From: Galeopsis tetrahit
Lineage: Eukaryota; Streptophyta; Magnoliopsida; Lamiales; Lamiaceae
Direction: 5' to 3'
Assembly: GCA_963675135.1 (NCBI GenBank)
Contig: OY776124.1
Span: forward strand, 8,136,677 to 8,200,676
Length of the DNA: 64,000 bases
Below the pieces are notes generated by a model. That model was given only the letters and a program-made list of their open reading frames with translations, ran no database searches and was not told where the DNA came from. Both the position numbers and the translations under genes were made by a program. Below are positions 11,293 to 22,523 of the stretch, piece by piece (within the stretch, counting starts at the first letter, position 1; each line of letters starts with the position of its first letter).

Positions 11293-12360
11293 ATACCTTA
11301 TCACAGTTTCTATTGGATCATGGTTTTTTTGTCAAAGGCACTGTTGACAGAACCTTGTTCAGAATCTGTGAGGGAGATCGTGATATCTTGTTAGTCCAAA
11401 TCTATGTGGATGGCATTATATTTGGATCTCCAAATGAGAAACTGTGTGAGAAATTCTCAAAACTCATGCAAAGAAAATTTGAGATGTCCATGATGGGCTT
11501 GATGAATTTCTTCCTGGGACTTCAAGTCACTCAATCAAAGAAAGGAATTTTCATCAATCAAGCCAAATATACAAGGGACATGATCAAAAAATTTGGATGT
11601 TCAACCAGCAAGCCTGCCAGAATTCCAATTAACACCAATTGGAAGATGGATCCTGATGAAAGTGGAGTATCTACCAACTCCACTGAATACAGAGGAATTA
11701 TTGGATCCCTACTTTATCTCACTGCAAGTAGGCCTGATATCACATTTGTAGTTGTAGTGTGTGCTAGATTTCAAGCAAATCCAAAGAAAAGTCACTTAGA
11801 GGCTGCAAAGAGAATTCTAAGATATCTCAAGGGATCTGAAAATCTTGGACTATGGTATCCAACTGATGATAACATTGAACTCACTAGATACTTAGATGCT
11901 GACTATGGAGGATGTAGAATTGACAGAAAATCCACATCTGGATCATGTCAATTCTTGGGAAGCAAGCTGATCTCATGGTTCTCAAAGAAGCAGAATACAG
12001 TTGCAACATCAACAACTGAAGCACAGTATGTAGCAGCTGGAAGTTGTTGTGCTCAGATACTTTGGCTTAGACAGCAACTAAGAGATTACAAGGTCATCAC
12101 AAATGAGGTGCCTATCTTTTGTGACAACAATAGTGCAATTGCCATTTAAAAAAATCCAGTGCTTCACACAAGATGCAAACATGTTGATATCAAGCATCAC
12201 TTCATAAGGGATCATGTGGAGAAAAAGGATATCAAGCTTATCAAAATTCACACTGATAAGCAAAAAGTTGATATCTTGACAAAACCTTTAGCTGAAAAGT
12301 AAGATTTCTGGAGCTGTCAGCAGAGTTGGGCTTACTTGATCTAGGGAAGATGGAAAAATG
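11293..12360 (+). pseudogene. SIRE-like RT C-terminal half and RNase H
   Basis: Continuation of the polyprotein after the solo LTR. The RT active site, normally YVDD, reads YVDG (IYVDGIIFGS, 11403-11414), so one of the two metal-binding Asp residues is lost. RNase H follows, with YLDADYGGC, DRKSTSG, TSTTEAQYVAA and IFCDNNSAI. TAA at 12147-12149 interrupts it, and HTRCKHVDIKHHFIRDHV continues in the same frame. Near 12299 a small indel is needed to reach FLELSAELGLLDLGKMEK and a TGA near 12360. The domain order protease-integrase-RT-RNase H is that of Ty1/copia. Confidence 0.9.
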
Positions 12361-13059
12361 AAGAAAGAAGCACAAATGAAGGGGGAAGCTTATTTAAATG
12401 AACTTCAGAAAAGTTGTCCAATCTCACTAAACAACTTAACCGAAAGAAAAGTTCAGACAAATTATTCAGCAAAGTTGTTCCCCTACCTCTTCAGCACAGT
12501 TGGTCAGGATGATTGACCTTGTGGGACCTTCTGGGACCCACTCAGGTATCTTGGTCAGTATACTTGACTAAGATGAGTGCAAATCACTTATCAGGATGTT
12601 TGACCAATTTGATAAGGTGATAAGTGTTATTTTTAGCATTGATTAGACATTTAAAGGGGTTTTTGGGAAAAGTGTAGTCTATTTTTAGGATGGCGTGAGT
12701 AATTCGAATATTAGCCTCCAAATGGTCATTCTAGCATTAAATGCAAAATCCTTAAAAAATTGCATTAATTACTAAGCCTCTCATCAAAGCCATTGATTAT
12801 CTTCAAACCTACATCTAACTGTTCCTAAGCCCACTACCCCACTTTATTTATCATGCCTAAAGAATTGATGTTCTCTTAATACCTTTTGTCCAACGGTTAA
12901 CAAAACCTCCATGATATATAAACCCTCAATTTTTAACCACCACTTCTACGCACAAAATTTCCAAAACCCTTAAGCACAATTTCTGAAAATCTTCAAAACT
13001 TTCGAACCAACACACAACTTCCTTACCCATCCATATTTCTTTTCGACCTTCAAACATCC
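12361..13059 (+). other. Spacer between pol and the extra ORF
   Basis: About 700 bp without coding features. It begins with purine-rich AATGAAGGGGGAAGC, resembling a polypurine tract, and the region up to 12660 has several tracts also found in SIRE-like LTRs (CAGCACAGTTGG and similar). The last 150 bp have a TATA motif and a C/A-rich leader before the next start codon. Confidence 0.5.
12915..12922 (+). promoter_or_regulatory. Possible internal TATA box for the extra ORF
   Basis: TATATAAA followed by a C/A-rich leader of about 140 bp leading to the ATG at 13060. The arrangement resembles a plant core promoter and could give a separate transcript of the downstream ORF. This is inference from motif and spacing only. 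Confidence 0.35.
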
Positions 13060-13703
13060 ATGGCTCCTAAATTGAAAAGAGAGGAACTTGTCAACTTCAA
13101 TGATCCATCACTGGACATTGATTTCACCTATCTTAGTAACTCAAACTCATTATGGTTTGAGAAGATAGTGGCATTCAATGGTCCAGATGAAGAACTTCAT
13201 CCTGTTCTCAAATGGCTCAGAGATGCAGGGTTTGAGCAATTCCTAGGCACCAAACCTGATTCATGCCTAAACCCTTACATGGCAGAGTTCTTTGCCTATT
13301 TCAGATGGAAAGGCAAGAAGGGAGATGTCTACACAAAACTCACTTATGCAGAGAAGGGAGAAGAAGAGGAATCACAACATACAATCATCTTCACTTCAGA
13401 ATATTTGGATTCTTGCTATGGACTGCCTTTAGAAGGAAGGAATCCAGAGGTCTATAGAGAAGGAGAAGAGCAAGAATTTTCCAATGAATGGATGATTGTT
13501 CCTCAGAAACTCTCAAGTGCTCAACATAAAAGGACATTGAAAACAAAGTATGAACACTTGTTTGATATTGTGGTGAAAAGTTTACTGAGTCATTCATGAA
13601 GCATGGAGAAAATTAGTATGCCAAAATTGAGAGTGATGGCAGCTATTATTGACTCTGCTGAAAGAGGAGTAAAATTTAACTGGAAAACATTCATCTTGGG
13701 GAA
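13060..13703 (+). pseudogene. SIRE-type additional ORF, N-terminal part
   Basis: Beginning of a long extra reading frame downstream of copia pol, the position of the so-called env-like ORF of SIRE/Maximus elements. It starts MAPKLKREELVNFNDPSLD and runs open for 179 codons to TGA at 13597-13599. Features are FLGTKPDSCLNPYMAEFFAYF and TSEYLDSCYGLPLEGRN, which resemble the N-terminal domain of plant retrotransposon-linked proteins of unknown function. After 13599 the frame changes (FNWKTFILGN near 13675), and the solo LTR at 13704 cuts it. No signal peptide or membrane segment is seen here, so an envelope role is not supported. Function unknown. Confidence 0.65.
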
Positions 13704-15502
13704 TGTTGGTCCTGAAAGGAGTATATAACAAGTGTATGGAGGGGGGGGAATACACTTGTATGCAATTCTTTGAAACTTTTGATCAAACCAGAGCTCAGCA
13801 AGGTTGTCTTGGACAACTCTGCTGAAGATGATTAACTCTTCTAAGATAATCAAGCTACTAAGTACTATTGAGTACTTAGTTGAATAACTATCTAAGGGAG
13901 TTATATGTGCGGAATGGTGGTTGGCCCTTTAAGTTTAGACTCCTTTAGTTTCTGAAATCACTTAGTCAATTCAATGCAATCCAGTTTAGTTTCAGGGAAC
14001 TTGTCCAATACAGTTTTTGCATAGTCTTTGAATATGTATCCTTTGAAAGATCAGTTTTGTGTGCAGTGTTGAATGTATGAAAGTACTTGTAAAGCAAATC
14101 AACACAAGAGGTTTATAGTGGTTCAGAGACTCAAGCTCCTACATCCACTTTCCCTGATTTAACAGGATAATTCCTTCACTCTTGGAATTAACTTGTTTTA
14201 TAGTGCCAAGGTGCACTTGATCAAGAACACCACTCCTTGGTGAATTGATCCCTAGGATGTCTAGAGTCCTAGTACCCTCTTCTCAACTCAGAACTGAACT
14301 GTTCTTCTCTCAACAGTCAGCTCCTACCACTTCTACTACTACAACCTTCTCACTTTCTCACTTGAAAGGGGTAAGGGTTGAAGTAAGGTTCCAACTAATG
14401 AGATATCCTTTACAATGAAGATCAGTGTATAAGGATAGGATATCTCTCTAAGCTTTGTGTATGGGTATACAGTAAGTTCAGCTTAAAATAAGTGTTTCAA
14501 GACTAAGAATGTCTTTTGAAGACTTTGAAGCTTATAGAATGATTGCTCAGTTGGATGTAGAATGGATGCTTCAAATGGTCTTCACACTTCTGTATTTATA
14601 GACAAATTTGAGGATTTGCCCGTTGGAGAGGCAGCCCCAAATTGCTATAAATGTCTTCCTTGAGTTCTTCAAACTGGAAGACAGATTTTGATAGTGACAT
14701 GTCCTCATTTGGGTAATAAACGGTTGTTAAGACTTTGTCTTCATTCTGCAGCACTTTTCCCAATGTTTGACTTCTTGTTAAGACTTGGACATGGCTTCTG
14801 AAGATTGATCCAATGATAGGACAACATTCCTTATCAAATGGACAACTCTCCTTATCACTATCAACAACTTTGCTTATCAGCATGGTTGGCTTGCTCTTCT
14901 TCAGATGACTTGGCTTTTTCCCTTTGCTTCACTTGAAAATGATCTCAGCATGATACAATGAAGTCTTTTAGGGTGTAGTTGTCTCTTTCTCTTCAGCATA
15001 GTTGACCTTCAAGCATTAGAACATTTGTTCTGGTTCAATTTTGCTGAGACAACTTTTCTGGACAACTCTCCTGATCAGCATACTTTGCCTTTGAGCTTCA
15101 GAGCTTTTGTTTTTGCACAGAGTTAACCTCTTTGGACAACTCTCCTGATCAGAGCATTTGAGTAAACTTGTCCTTTTGAGCTTTACAACCTTGTTTTTGC
15201 ATAGAGACAACTTCTCTGGACAACTCTCCTGATCAAGGCATTTGGTTTTCAATAGAGTATGCTTGGCCTTAGTGATTGTTCCAGATTTTGAGCCTCTAGG
15301 GGACTTGATCTTGATAATCTTTAAAGCATAGGTTCCCCCTCACATTGTGCATCTAATCATCTAAGAGCTGCCTAACATATCAGCTTCTCATCTAGCCTTA
15401 TGCTATGTGTTCTAACACTCTTAGAACACAATCATCTTGACTTAGGCATGTCTCAGGGGGTTTTGGTATTTAATCAAAACATATCTCATTTTATTCCCAA
15501 CA
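13704..15502 (-). mobile_element. Solo LTR, SIRE-like, inside the additional ORF
   Basis: A 1799-bp LTR from TGTTGGTCC to ATTCCCAACA, antisense to the host element. It is flanked by a perfect GGGAA duplication at 13699-13703 and 15503-15507. It is a close relative of the LTR at 1631-3335, with the same order of blocks, a TATA box on the minus strand at 14593-14601, and the hairpin arms ACAAGTGTAT/ATACACTTGT around a G-rich loop at 13728-13759. No internal domain is present. Confidence 0.9.
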
Positions 15503-18500
15503 GGGAAGATGATGAATGAAAAGTTCAAATTCAAGGAAAGGGCACATCACAAAGTGGTGGTGGATGGAAAGCTACAATACTGCACAAGAGCAAGTTTTCT
15601 CTTGGAGAAATTTGCTCATTACACTCATTTGCAAATCAAGCCCAAGCCCCTTCCAGCCCAGAAGATAATGTTCAGGAAACTTTCAACAAAGACTGAGAAA
15701 AGAAAGCAAGATGTTGCAGCCAAGCAAGCCATGGTAGTTGCACGTGTCCCAAGATCTTCTCCAAGGAAAAGGAAAACCCAACCCACAAAAGTTCAACCCA
15801 AGATGAAGAGGATGAAGCATATTTTGAGTGAATCTTCACCTGAAAGTGGATCCAAGAGTGGTGGAGATACTTCAGATGAGATTGATCGAGTAGAGAAACA
15901 AGGGGTCAACCCTCCTGAAGCTGGTGAAGAGTTCAGGGAGATTGTCCCCATGCAACTTGAAGCTGTTACTGAGTTCAGAGATCTTGAGAAACCAACAAGA
16001 ACGGAGAGAAGGAAGAGGATTATCAAAACTTCTGAAAAGAAGAAGTTAATGGAGGAAGAGAAGTAGAAAAAAGAGTTTTTCAAGGAGATTAGACAAGCTA
16101 GTAGGTCTAACTCCAAATCAAGATCAAAGTCCAAGATCCCTGGAGCCAACTCCCATGATATTCAATCCCAAAGAATATCACCAACTCATGACTCTCCCAA
16201 GCCTGAATAAGAGGAGTGCAAAACTCCTGAAGATCGATGCCACAATTCTTCCCAAGAAGACTTACTCTCCTGAAGGTGCTCCTGATAGAGGAGGAATTGA
16301 TGTTTTGGCTGACCTTGCAGATGAAGAGGATAGGAATTTACCCCCCCCCCCCCTTGATCCCAGATTGATCTCCTATACCAAACTCCTTGAAAATGCACTT
16401 CTTGAAGGTGATCAATCTACTTTCCCACCTATCCAGCCCATTCCCATAAATCTTCCATCAACCCCCTCTGGAACACTGCTCTCTACAACAACTGAGTCCC
16501 AATTGATCCCTATTTCTTCTCAACCCAACCCTTCTGAATCTCAGCTCTACTAATCTAAATCAATGCCCAGACCCTTCTGACTCCAAGACCAATTCCTCTG
16601 ATGATGATGATGTAGAGGAATATACATATGAAGGAATGTTGAGGCATATTGCAAGAGCCAATGTGGATCAACTATATCCAGGGCTGAAAGAATATCCCAT
16701 ACTTCAGCAACAATTCTATGATTTCAGGGCACTTGTTGAGATCAAAGATAGAACTATAGTGGAAATAACACAGGCTATTAAGGACAAGGGAGCTAGTTGG
16801 TGGCAGGTTGAAGAGAACAGGCTCTTGCACTTTGTCAATGTAAAAAAGACAAGTGTCCTGACCACTAAAGCTTTATTCTGCACAATTGTGCATGAGAAAG
16901 TGATTGTTAAAAGAGAAAGACTTGCTAAAGGGATCAAGCACCCTGATAGCACTTCAGATGATGCAGATGATGATGATGATGACACCACCAATCCCAACCC
17001 TACTAGACCTAATCCTGCCAAGGTACATTATCTAACTCATCCTTCAATTCAGGACTCTGAGCAATCAGAGGTGTTGACCAAAGATGGTGACACAGTCCAA
17101 GAAGCATTGGCCAATGATGGTTCTTCTGAGCTTGAGGCACAGCTGAACAATGCTGAGACTTCCTTAGGAGAAGCTGGTTTGATTAAGGCCTCATCAGTGT
17201 CAGGAGAGTTGGACACTGACCAGCCCTTACTCATTCACGATGACTCAGTGGACTTGGGAAGCCCAAGCACTGTGATCTCCCATCAACTGCACTCTGTGGA
17301 TCCTATTGAGGATATAGAGGTGTCAGGTTTAGGGCAAGAAGGAGTTGAAAATAATGATAGCACTGAAAAATCAGAGGGAGGAGTTGGTGAGTGTGAGATT
17401 GTAGGTAGTGTGAGTGCACCACCTAAAGAGGGAGAAGAAGTTGAAATGTTAGGTGAAGCCCAACATGAGAGTCAGGTTATTCTTCAAGTCAAATCTGAAC
17501 TTGATGAACCCCTTGGTGAAAGGAGGCCTGACTTTCCAGTGAATGAGAGCTTATCTATTGAAGATGAAGAAAAGAACAAAGTTGAAAATGAGTGCAAGGA
17601 TGCTGATGTGTCAGATCCTAAGGGAGATAAAAAGAAAGAGGGTGATGAGGGTGTTTTACCTAACCTTTTCTGTTTTGTAGGATCTAAAGTTGTAACACTT
17701 GATCAAATTTTTATTGATGACACTTTGACAGATATTACAGTCAACACTGATGTTGATCTTGAAGCCATATCAGCAAACATGACCACCTTATCCAAAATAT
17801 ACTTTGAACAAGCCAATGCCACTGAAACAGGACTACAACTTGCTTCCCAGACTGCTACATCCATTGAGGCACAGTCAGGCAAGTTGGACAATCTGGTCAG
17901 AGAAGTTGGGAAAGCTCATGCTGAAACTTCAGATGCTTTGGATGGTCAAGGAAGGACTCTTGCATCCGTAGAAATGAGGCTCACATGATCTGAAGAAGTT
18001 GTCTTACCCACTCTTGATGCCAGAATCAGTGGAGTTGAGACTGGACTGCAAACAGTCTCCACTGAGGTCACAAAGGCCAAAGAAGTTATGTCCAAGTTCA
18101 CCAAAGTTGTGAACAAAGAACAAAAGGGCTTGGCAAATAGCTATAAACACAATGTGTTGGCATTGAAGAGGACAATCAAAGATGCTTTGAGGCAAAGGAC
18201 TGCAGCACAGAGAAAGAAGGCAGAAGAGCTGAAAGCTGCAATGGTCAAAGAAGCTGCTGAAAAGTTCACTCTTGAACTAATGACCAAAGTCTCTGATCAA
18301 GTTGTGACTAATCTCAAAGATCTGCTGCAAAGCCAAACTTGATCAATCTTTAAAGGCCACTTTGGATGAGATTGTTGCTCAGAAGATGAAGCCAATTTAT
18401 GCCTTTTTAAGCATGACTGATGACAAGATGCAGAATATACATGATGAGAATGTATATCTTCTTCAAGAAATCAAATCTCTCAACTATGCTCAGACTCATC

Positions 18501-19635
18501 TCTTAGTCACCTTGAGTGATTTAAAGCCCAAGTGTTTTGATAATGCCAAAAAGGGGAAAGAGAAAGAGCAAGGGCCAAAGGAACCTTGAAGATTGGTGAG
18601 CCCAAAGAAAAAGACAAGATGCCTAAAGCTGAAGAAAAAGAGGAAGAGATTGGAAAAGGCAAAGAGCCAATGAATTTTGAAGACCTGACTGAGGAGGAGC
18701 AAATTCAAATTGCAGTAAAGAAGTCTATGGCTTATGTAATGGAAGAACAGGCTAGATGGGAGCAAAGACCTGGAGGAGAATCTGTTGGATTGGACCCCAA
18801 GGAGAAAGATATTCAAGTGAGGGGGAAGGTTTCCAAAGTTACTGGAAGGAAGAGAAAAGAGCAAACATTCACCTCATTCCCAACAAGCATGACTTTAGCT
18901 GCTGAATTCCAAGTTGAAGAAGAAACCCAGGTCAGAAAATCAAAGAGACTGAAAAAGGCAGTCAAATTGCCTGAAATTTAAGAAGGAAGGGAAGAAGAAG
19001 AGATAGAAGAAGATGCTTAAGACAAAGAGCCTGAAGTAAGAGTGCCCAAACTTGTTGATGATCCATCAAAGCTGTTTGAGGAGGGTTTTGGCAAAGACCC
19101 TGAAACACAAGAGAAGCTAGCTCTTCAGAGAGCTAAAGAGAAGATTGAGCAGTTGGTTGAAGCCAACAAGGCAAGAGATGCAAGGAGAGCAGACTTCAAA
19201 GCTCCAAGGAGAAGAGCTTCCTATAGAAGGCTGAAACCACATTTGTTGCAGAGATGGGATACTCAATATCCTCATCATGATATGTGGGTTCCTATTCAGC
19301 TGAATGATGAGTGGGAAGAGGCCAAAAGGAGATTTGTCTATGACTTCTATATCATAGGAAAATGGCTCGGTGAGAATGTGGAAGAAATCTTTGCTCAGTT
19401 TATGTTTGACAACTACAGGGAGTTGTATCAAAAGTTGTTTGCAGCAGCTGACATAGCAAGGATAGAATTCAAAGCACCAGGTCCCATTCTGTACATGCCT
19501 CCTAAGTTCAATGGAAACTTAATTGATGAAGAGAAGATTCTGGAGGAATTCATCTCCATAATGAAGATGGAGAAGATGAAGCTTGGCCCTAAGGGGACAA
19601 ATCAGGAGATTTGGGAGTTGAAGAAAAGAGCGTAG
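15503..19635 (+). pseudogene. SIRE-type additional ORF, middle and C-terminal parts
   Basis: About 4.1 kb of decayed coding sequence continuing from 13703. Recognisable pieces: a basic Lys/Arg/Ser-rich stretch with nuclear-localisation character (RSSPRKRKTQP, about 15750-15780); an acidic and proline-rich segment (16160-16550); an open block of 450 codons (16636-17988) with VEENRLLHFVNVKKTSVL and a long acidic low-complexity region; an alpha-helical, probably coiled-coil part (17800-18560); Lys/Glu-rich segments (18586-18980); and a last block at 19042-19635 with RRASYRRLKPHLLQRWD. Stops and shifts occur near 16064, 16205, 16551, 17986, 18340, 18587, 18979 and 19018. With the first part, the original product would have been on the order of 1,500 residues. 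No catalytic motif is seen and the function is unknown. Confidence 0.6.
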
Positions 19636-19981
19636 GCCCATTATGGAATTGCCCCACATGATGATGGTTATTTTTAACTGGATAAGTTTACTCCCCTCCC
19701 CTCTACTATTTCCTTTATGTTTTTTAGATGTTTTATGCTTATTAGTTCAGCATAGTTAGTCCTTTAATTTTCTGATTTGTAATGCTCTATGATATATATG
19801 AAAAGGACAACTGCTTCTATCAAGAGATAACAACTCATTATCTCAACTAACCTGACCTAACCTATATACTTGATTTATTATGGTGTTAACAGTTTGTTTC
19901 AGGAAAATTGATCAGATCAACATACCTGAAGACAAGTATAGTATAAGTCAAGTTCCTTTGTAAATAGGTTTTGACATCATC
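19636..19981 (+). other. 3' untranslated spacer of the SIRE-like element
   Basis: AT-rich sequence between the end of the extra ORF and the polypurine tract. No open frame or structural RNA seen. Confidence 0.5.
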
Positions 19982-19995
19982 AAAAAGGGGGAAAT
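19982..19995 (+). promoter_or_regulatory. Polypurine tract of the SIRE-like element
   Basis: AAAAAGGGGGAAAT directly precedes the LTR. The same tract (GGGGGAAAT) stands before the complete LTR at 32073. Confidence 0.75.
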
Positions 19996-20106
19996 TATTG
20001 GGAAATGAATTGATTTTGATTAAGATACCAAAACCCCTAAATGATGATGGTCAGATCAGTTGAGATAGATAGAAAGTATATCAGTCTAGTTGTGTCAGGA
20101 TAGTTG
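19996..20106 (+). mobile_element. SIRE-like 3' LTR, first segment
   Basis: Starts TATTGGGAAATG, a mutated form of TGTTGGGAATAAAATG, and continues GATACCAAAACCCC as in the complete LTR at 32073. It is interrupted at 20106 by a solo LTR and resumes at 21581. Confidence 0.75.
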
Positions 20107-21580
20107 TGTTGGTCCCTGAACAAGTAGTGAAAGGGTTTAAAGTCCAGAGGGGAGGGGTGAATAGACTTTAAAACCTTTTCAATTAAAGAGTGAGAACCTC
20201 TTCTGATTTCTATGTCAGCTGGACTACAAGTCTGCTGGTCCAGAAGACAATAGTTATCTGATAGAGTGAGTAATATGAGGAAGTGAGTAGGCCTGTTATT
20301 TAGACTCGTTCTTGTGTCCTTTTTGAAATAACCAATTACTTGTTTTATGAAATACTCAGCTGATGTTGGTTTGAAAGATATAGCCTCATTTGCAAAAGTG
20401 TTTCAAGAAAACAGAATTCCCCATGATAAGAAATAAGCAAACTTGAAATGTAAAGTACAGTAAGTAAATAACACCGTCAATTTATAGTGGTTCGGATATA
20501 CGATCCTATGTCCACTCTCACGTTCCAAACGTGAAGTTTAATCCCTTTAATTTCCCGAAAATTACAAGGGCTTGTCCTTTATAGTCCCAAGGGTAGGACT
20601 TTGAGATCTGAGCAGTTCCAAACTGCTACGGTCTCCACAAGTGATGGTGAGCACTTGCACTCTTACAGGGGTTCAAAAACTTAACCTTATGGTGGGGTTT
20701 TTGAATGGATCCAACTAATGGTTCAAGCTTATAGATTGTTTAACCACTATGCCTAAATCAAAGAATATACAGTATGTATTGGATTCAGGTTCTTTGGTTG
20801 GATGGGGAAATATCTTAAGAGCTAAAAGGTGTTCTAATACTTTGCTGCGCTCTTGAGAATTCTTGATTGAGTGTTTCTTTGGCTTGCTTGCTTGATTAAG
20901 CTTCAGAATTCTTGCGTAGTATTTCTGTGTGTTGTTCTTCTCCATCTTCTTGTATTTATAGGAAAGAATGATGCAACTAGCCGTTGGAAGTTGACAAGCC
21001 GTTGGCAATCTTTCCTTGTGTGCTTGCTTGATTCCTTGATTCCAGCCGCTTTGATCTTGATTACTTTAAATCTGGGATCGTGTTAATCTTCTAAGTAAGG
21101 TAAGTCTGCATTTGAATTACACAAGATGACTTTGGAATCAGCCGAGTCCTTGACGAGCTACTAGTCTGCTGATCTTCTAGTGGTCTGGTTAACTCGTCTG
21201 GCCTAGTGAAGTCTGTCTTCTGGTATCAGATGAGTATTAGCTCTTCTAATCTGGAAAAATACTTGTGCTGACTCTGGCCATCATTGACTTGGACTCTTAT
21301 CAGCTAAGAAGGTATACAATCACCTTACTTATCTGATTCTTAAAGGATCTTCTTGTCTTCATTTCTTTTATTCTTCATTTCTTGAGGTTGTGCATGTAAG
21401 CTCGGACTGTGCTAATCAGCTGAGATACATACAGCTGATTACACAAGACTAGACTTAGCTTAAGCTGATCTATACAGATATCAGCTGATCCTATTACATG
21501 TATTTATAAACTCTAAGTGTTTTGGCCATCAAAACTATGCTATCATGTGTAGGGGCTAAGGGTGAATTTATATCCCAACA
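20107..21580 (-). mobile_element. Solo LTR 'X' (SIRE-like), inside the 3' LTR
   Basis: A 1474-bp LTR from TGTTGGTCCCTG to TATCCCAACA, antisense to its host, with a perfect target-site duplication AGTTG at 20102-20106 and 21581-21585. A minus-strand TATA box (CTATAAATACAAG) is near 20950. It is related to the LTR at 9593-11292. Truncated copies of the same LTR are the first half of each tandem unit between 24427 and 28754, and a nearly complete copy is at 28755-30145. Confidence 0.9.
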
Positions 21581-22523
21581 AGTTGAGACAATAAAAATGT
21601 CTAAGTCTAGAATCTCAGAAATGTTGAGATCATTAGTGTTCAGGATAGTTGTCCAAAAGCTAGTATGTTAGGCAGCTTATCAGTCCTTGACTATTAGCTC
21701 AAAATTGCTGAACACAGGAAGACAAGATTACTGAAGAGGACAACATGGCTGAATGATTAAAGCTGATGCAAGTGGCCTAAAATGATAACAAAACATCACT
21801 GATAAGAGCTATGATAGATCAAGTTCATGTTTTAAGAGATCAAAAACATTGAATGCCATCTTCACAGAAGACAACATTAATGAAGCATTAAAGCCATCAA
21901 GCCTGAGACAGCATTGAAGACTTAGAAGCATTAAAGACTAAAGAATGGAATGAATTAAAGAACATTCCACATGCAACAGGAATGTTCGGAGAACTTGTCC
22001 CATCTGACCGTTGAGAAAGTACAAGTTCTGCCAAAATCAACCTTGGAAAATGTGCAAATTTGGAAACTGACACAATTCTACTCAGCCACATTTTTCAGAA
22101 GTCAACACATTCATTCAAGAAACCATTGAAGAACCTTCTTACACAGTGGTTAATAAAAGAGTGTTTTTATAGCCGTTTCAATGGAGCTGCAAATAGACAA
22201 TTTGAAAGTTTATCTCTCCAACGGATAAATGATCAAATTGCTCTATAAATATAGAAGTGATCCAAGGATTCAAGTATCCAACTATCTGCAATCAATCTAC
22301 TATCAAACATTCAAGGAAACAAAGCTTATTACTTACTTTCTTAAGTTTCCTGATCACTTCTAGCTAAGCTAACCTTGTAAAATCCAAACTTAGCATAGAT
22401 ATATCCTAACCCTTTACATTGTTCTTACTGTAAAGGATATCTCACTTAGTTGGAACCAAACCTCAAACCCTTACCTCTTAAGTGAAGTAGTATTTGTTGA
22501 AGAAGTGAGGAATTAAGGATTGT
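21581..22523 (+). mobile_element. SIRE-like 3' LTR, second segment
   Basis: Continues the LTR interrupted at 20106, including the TATA box CTATAAATA at 22243-22251. It ends at GGATTGT, where a gypsy-type LTR is inserted. A copy of exactly the same length (943 bp) lies at 30146-31088, 8565 bp downstream. Confidence 0.8.
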
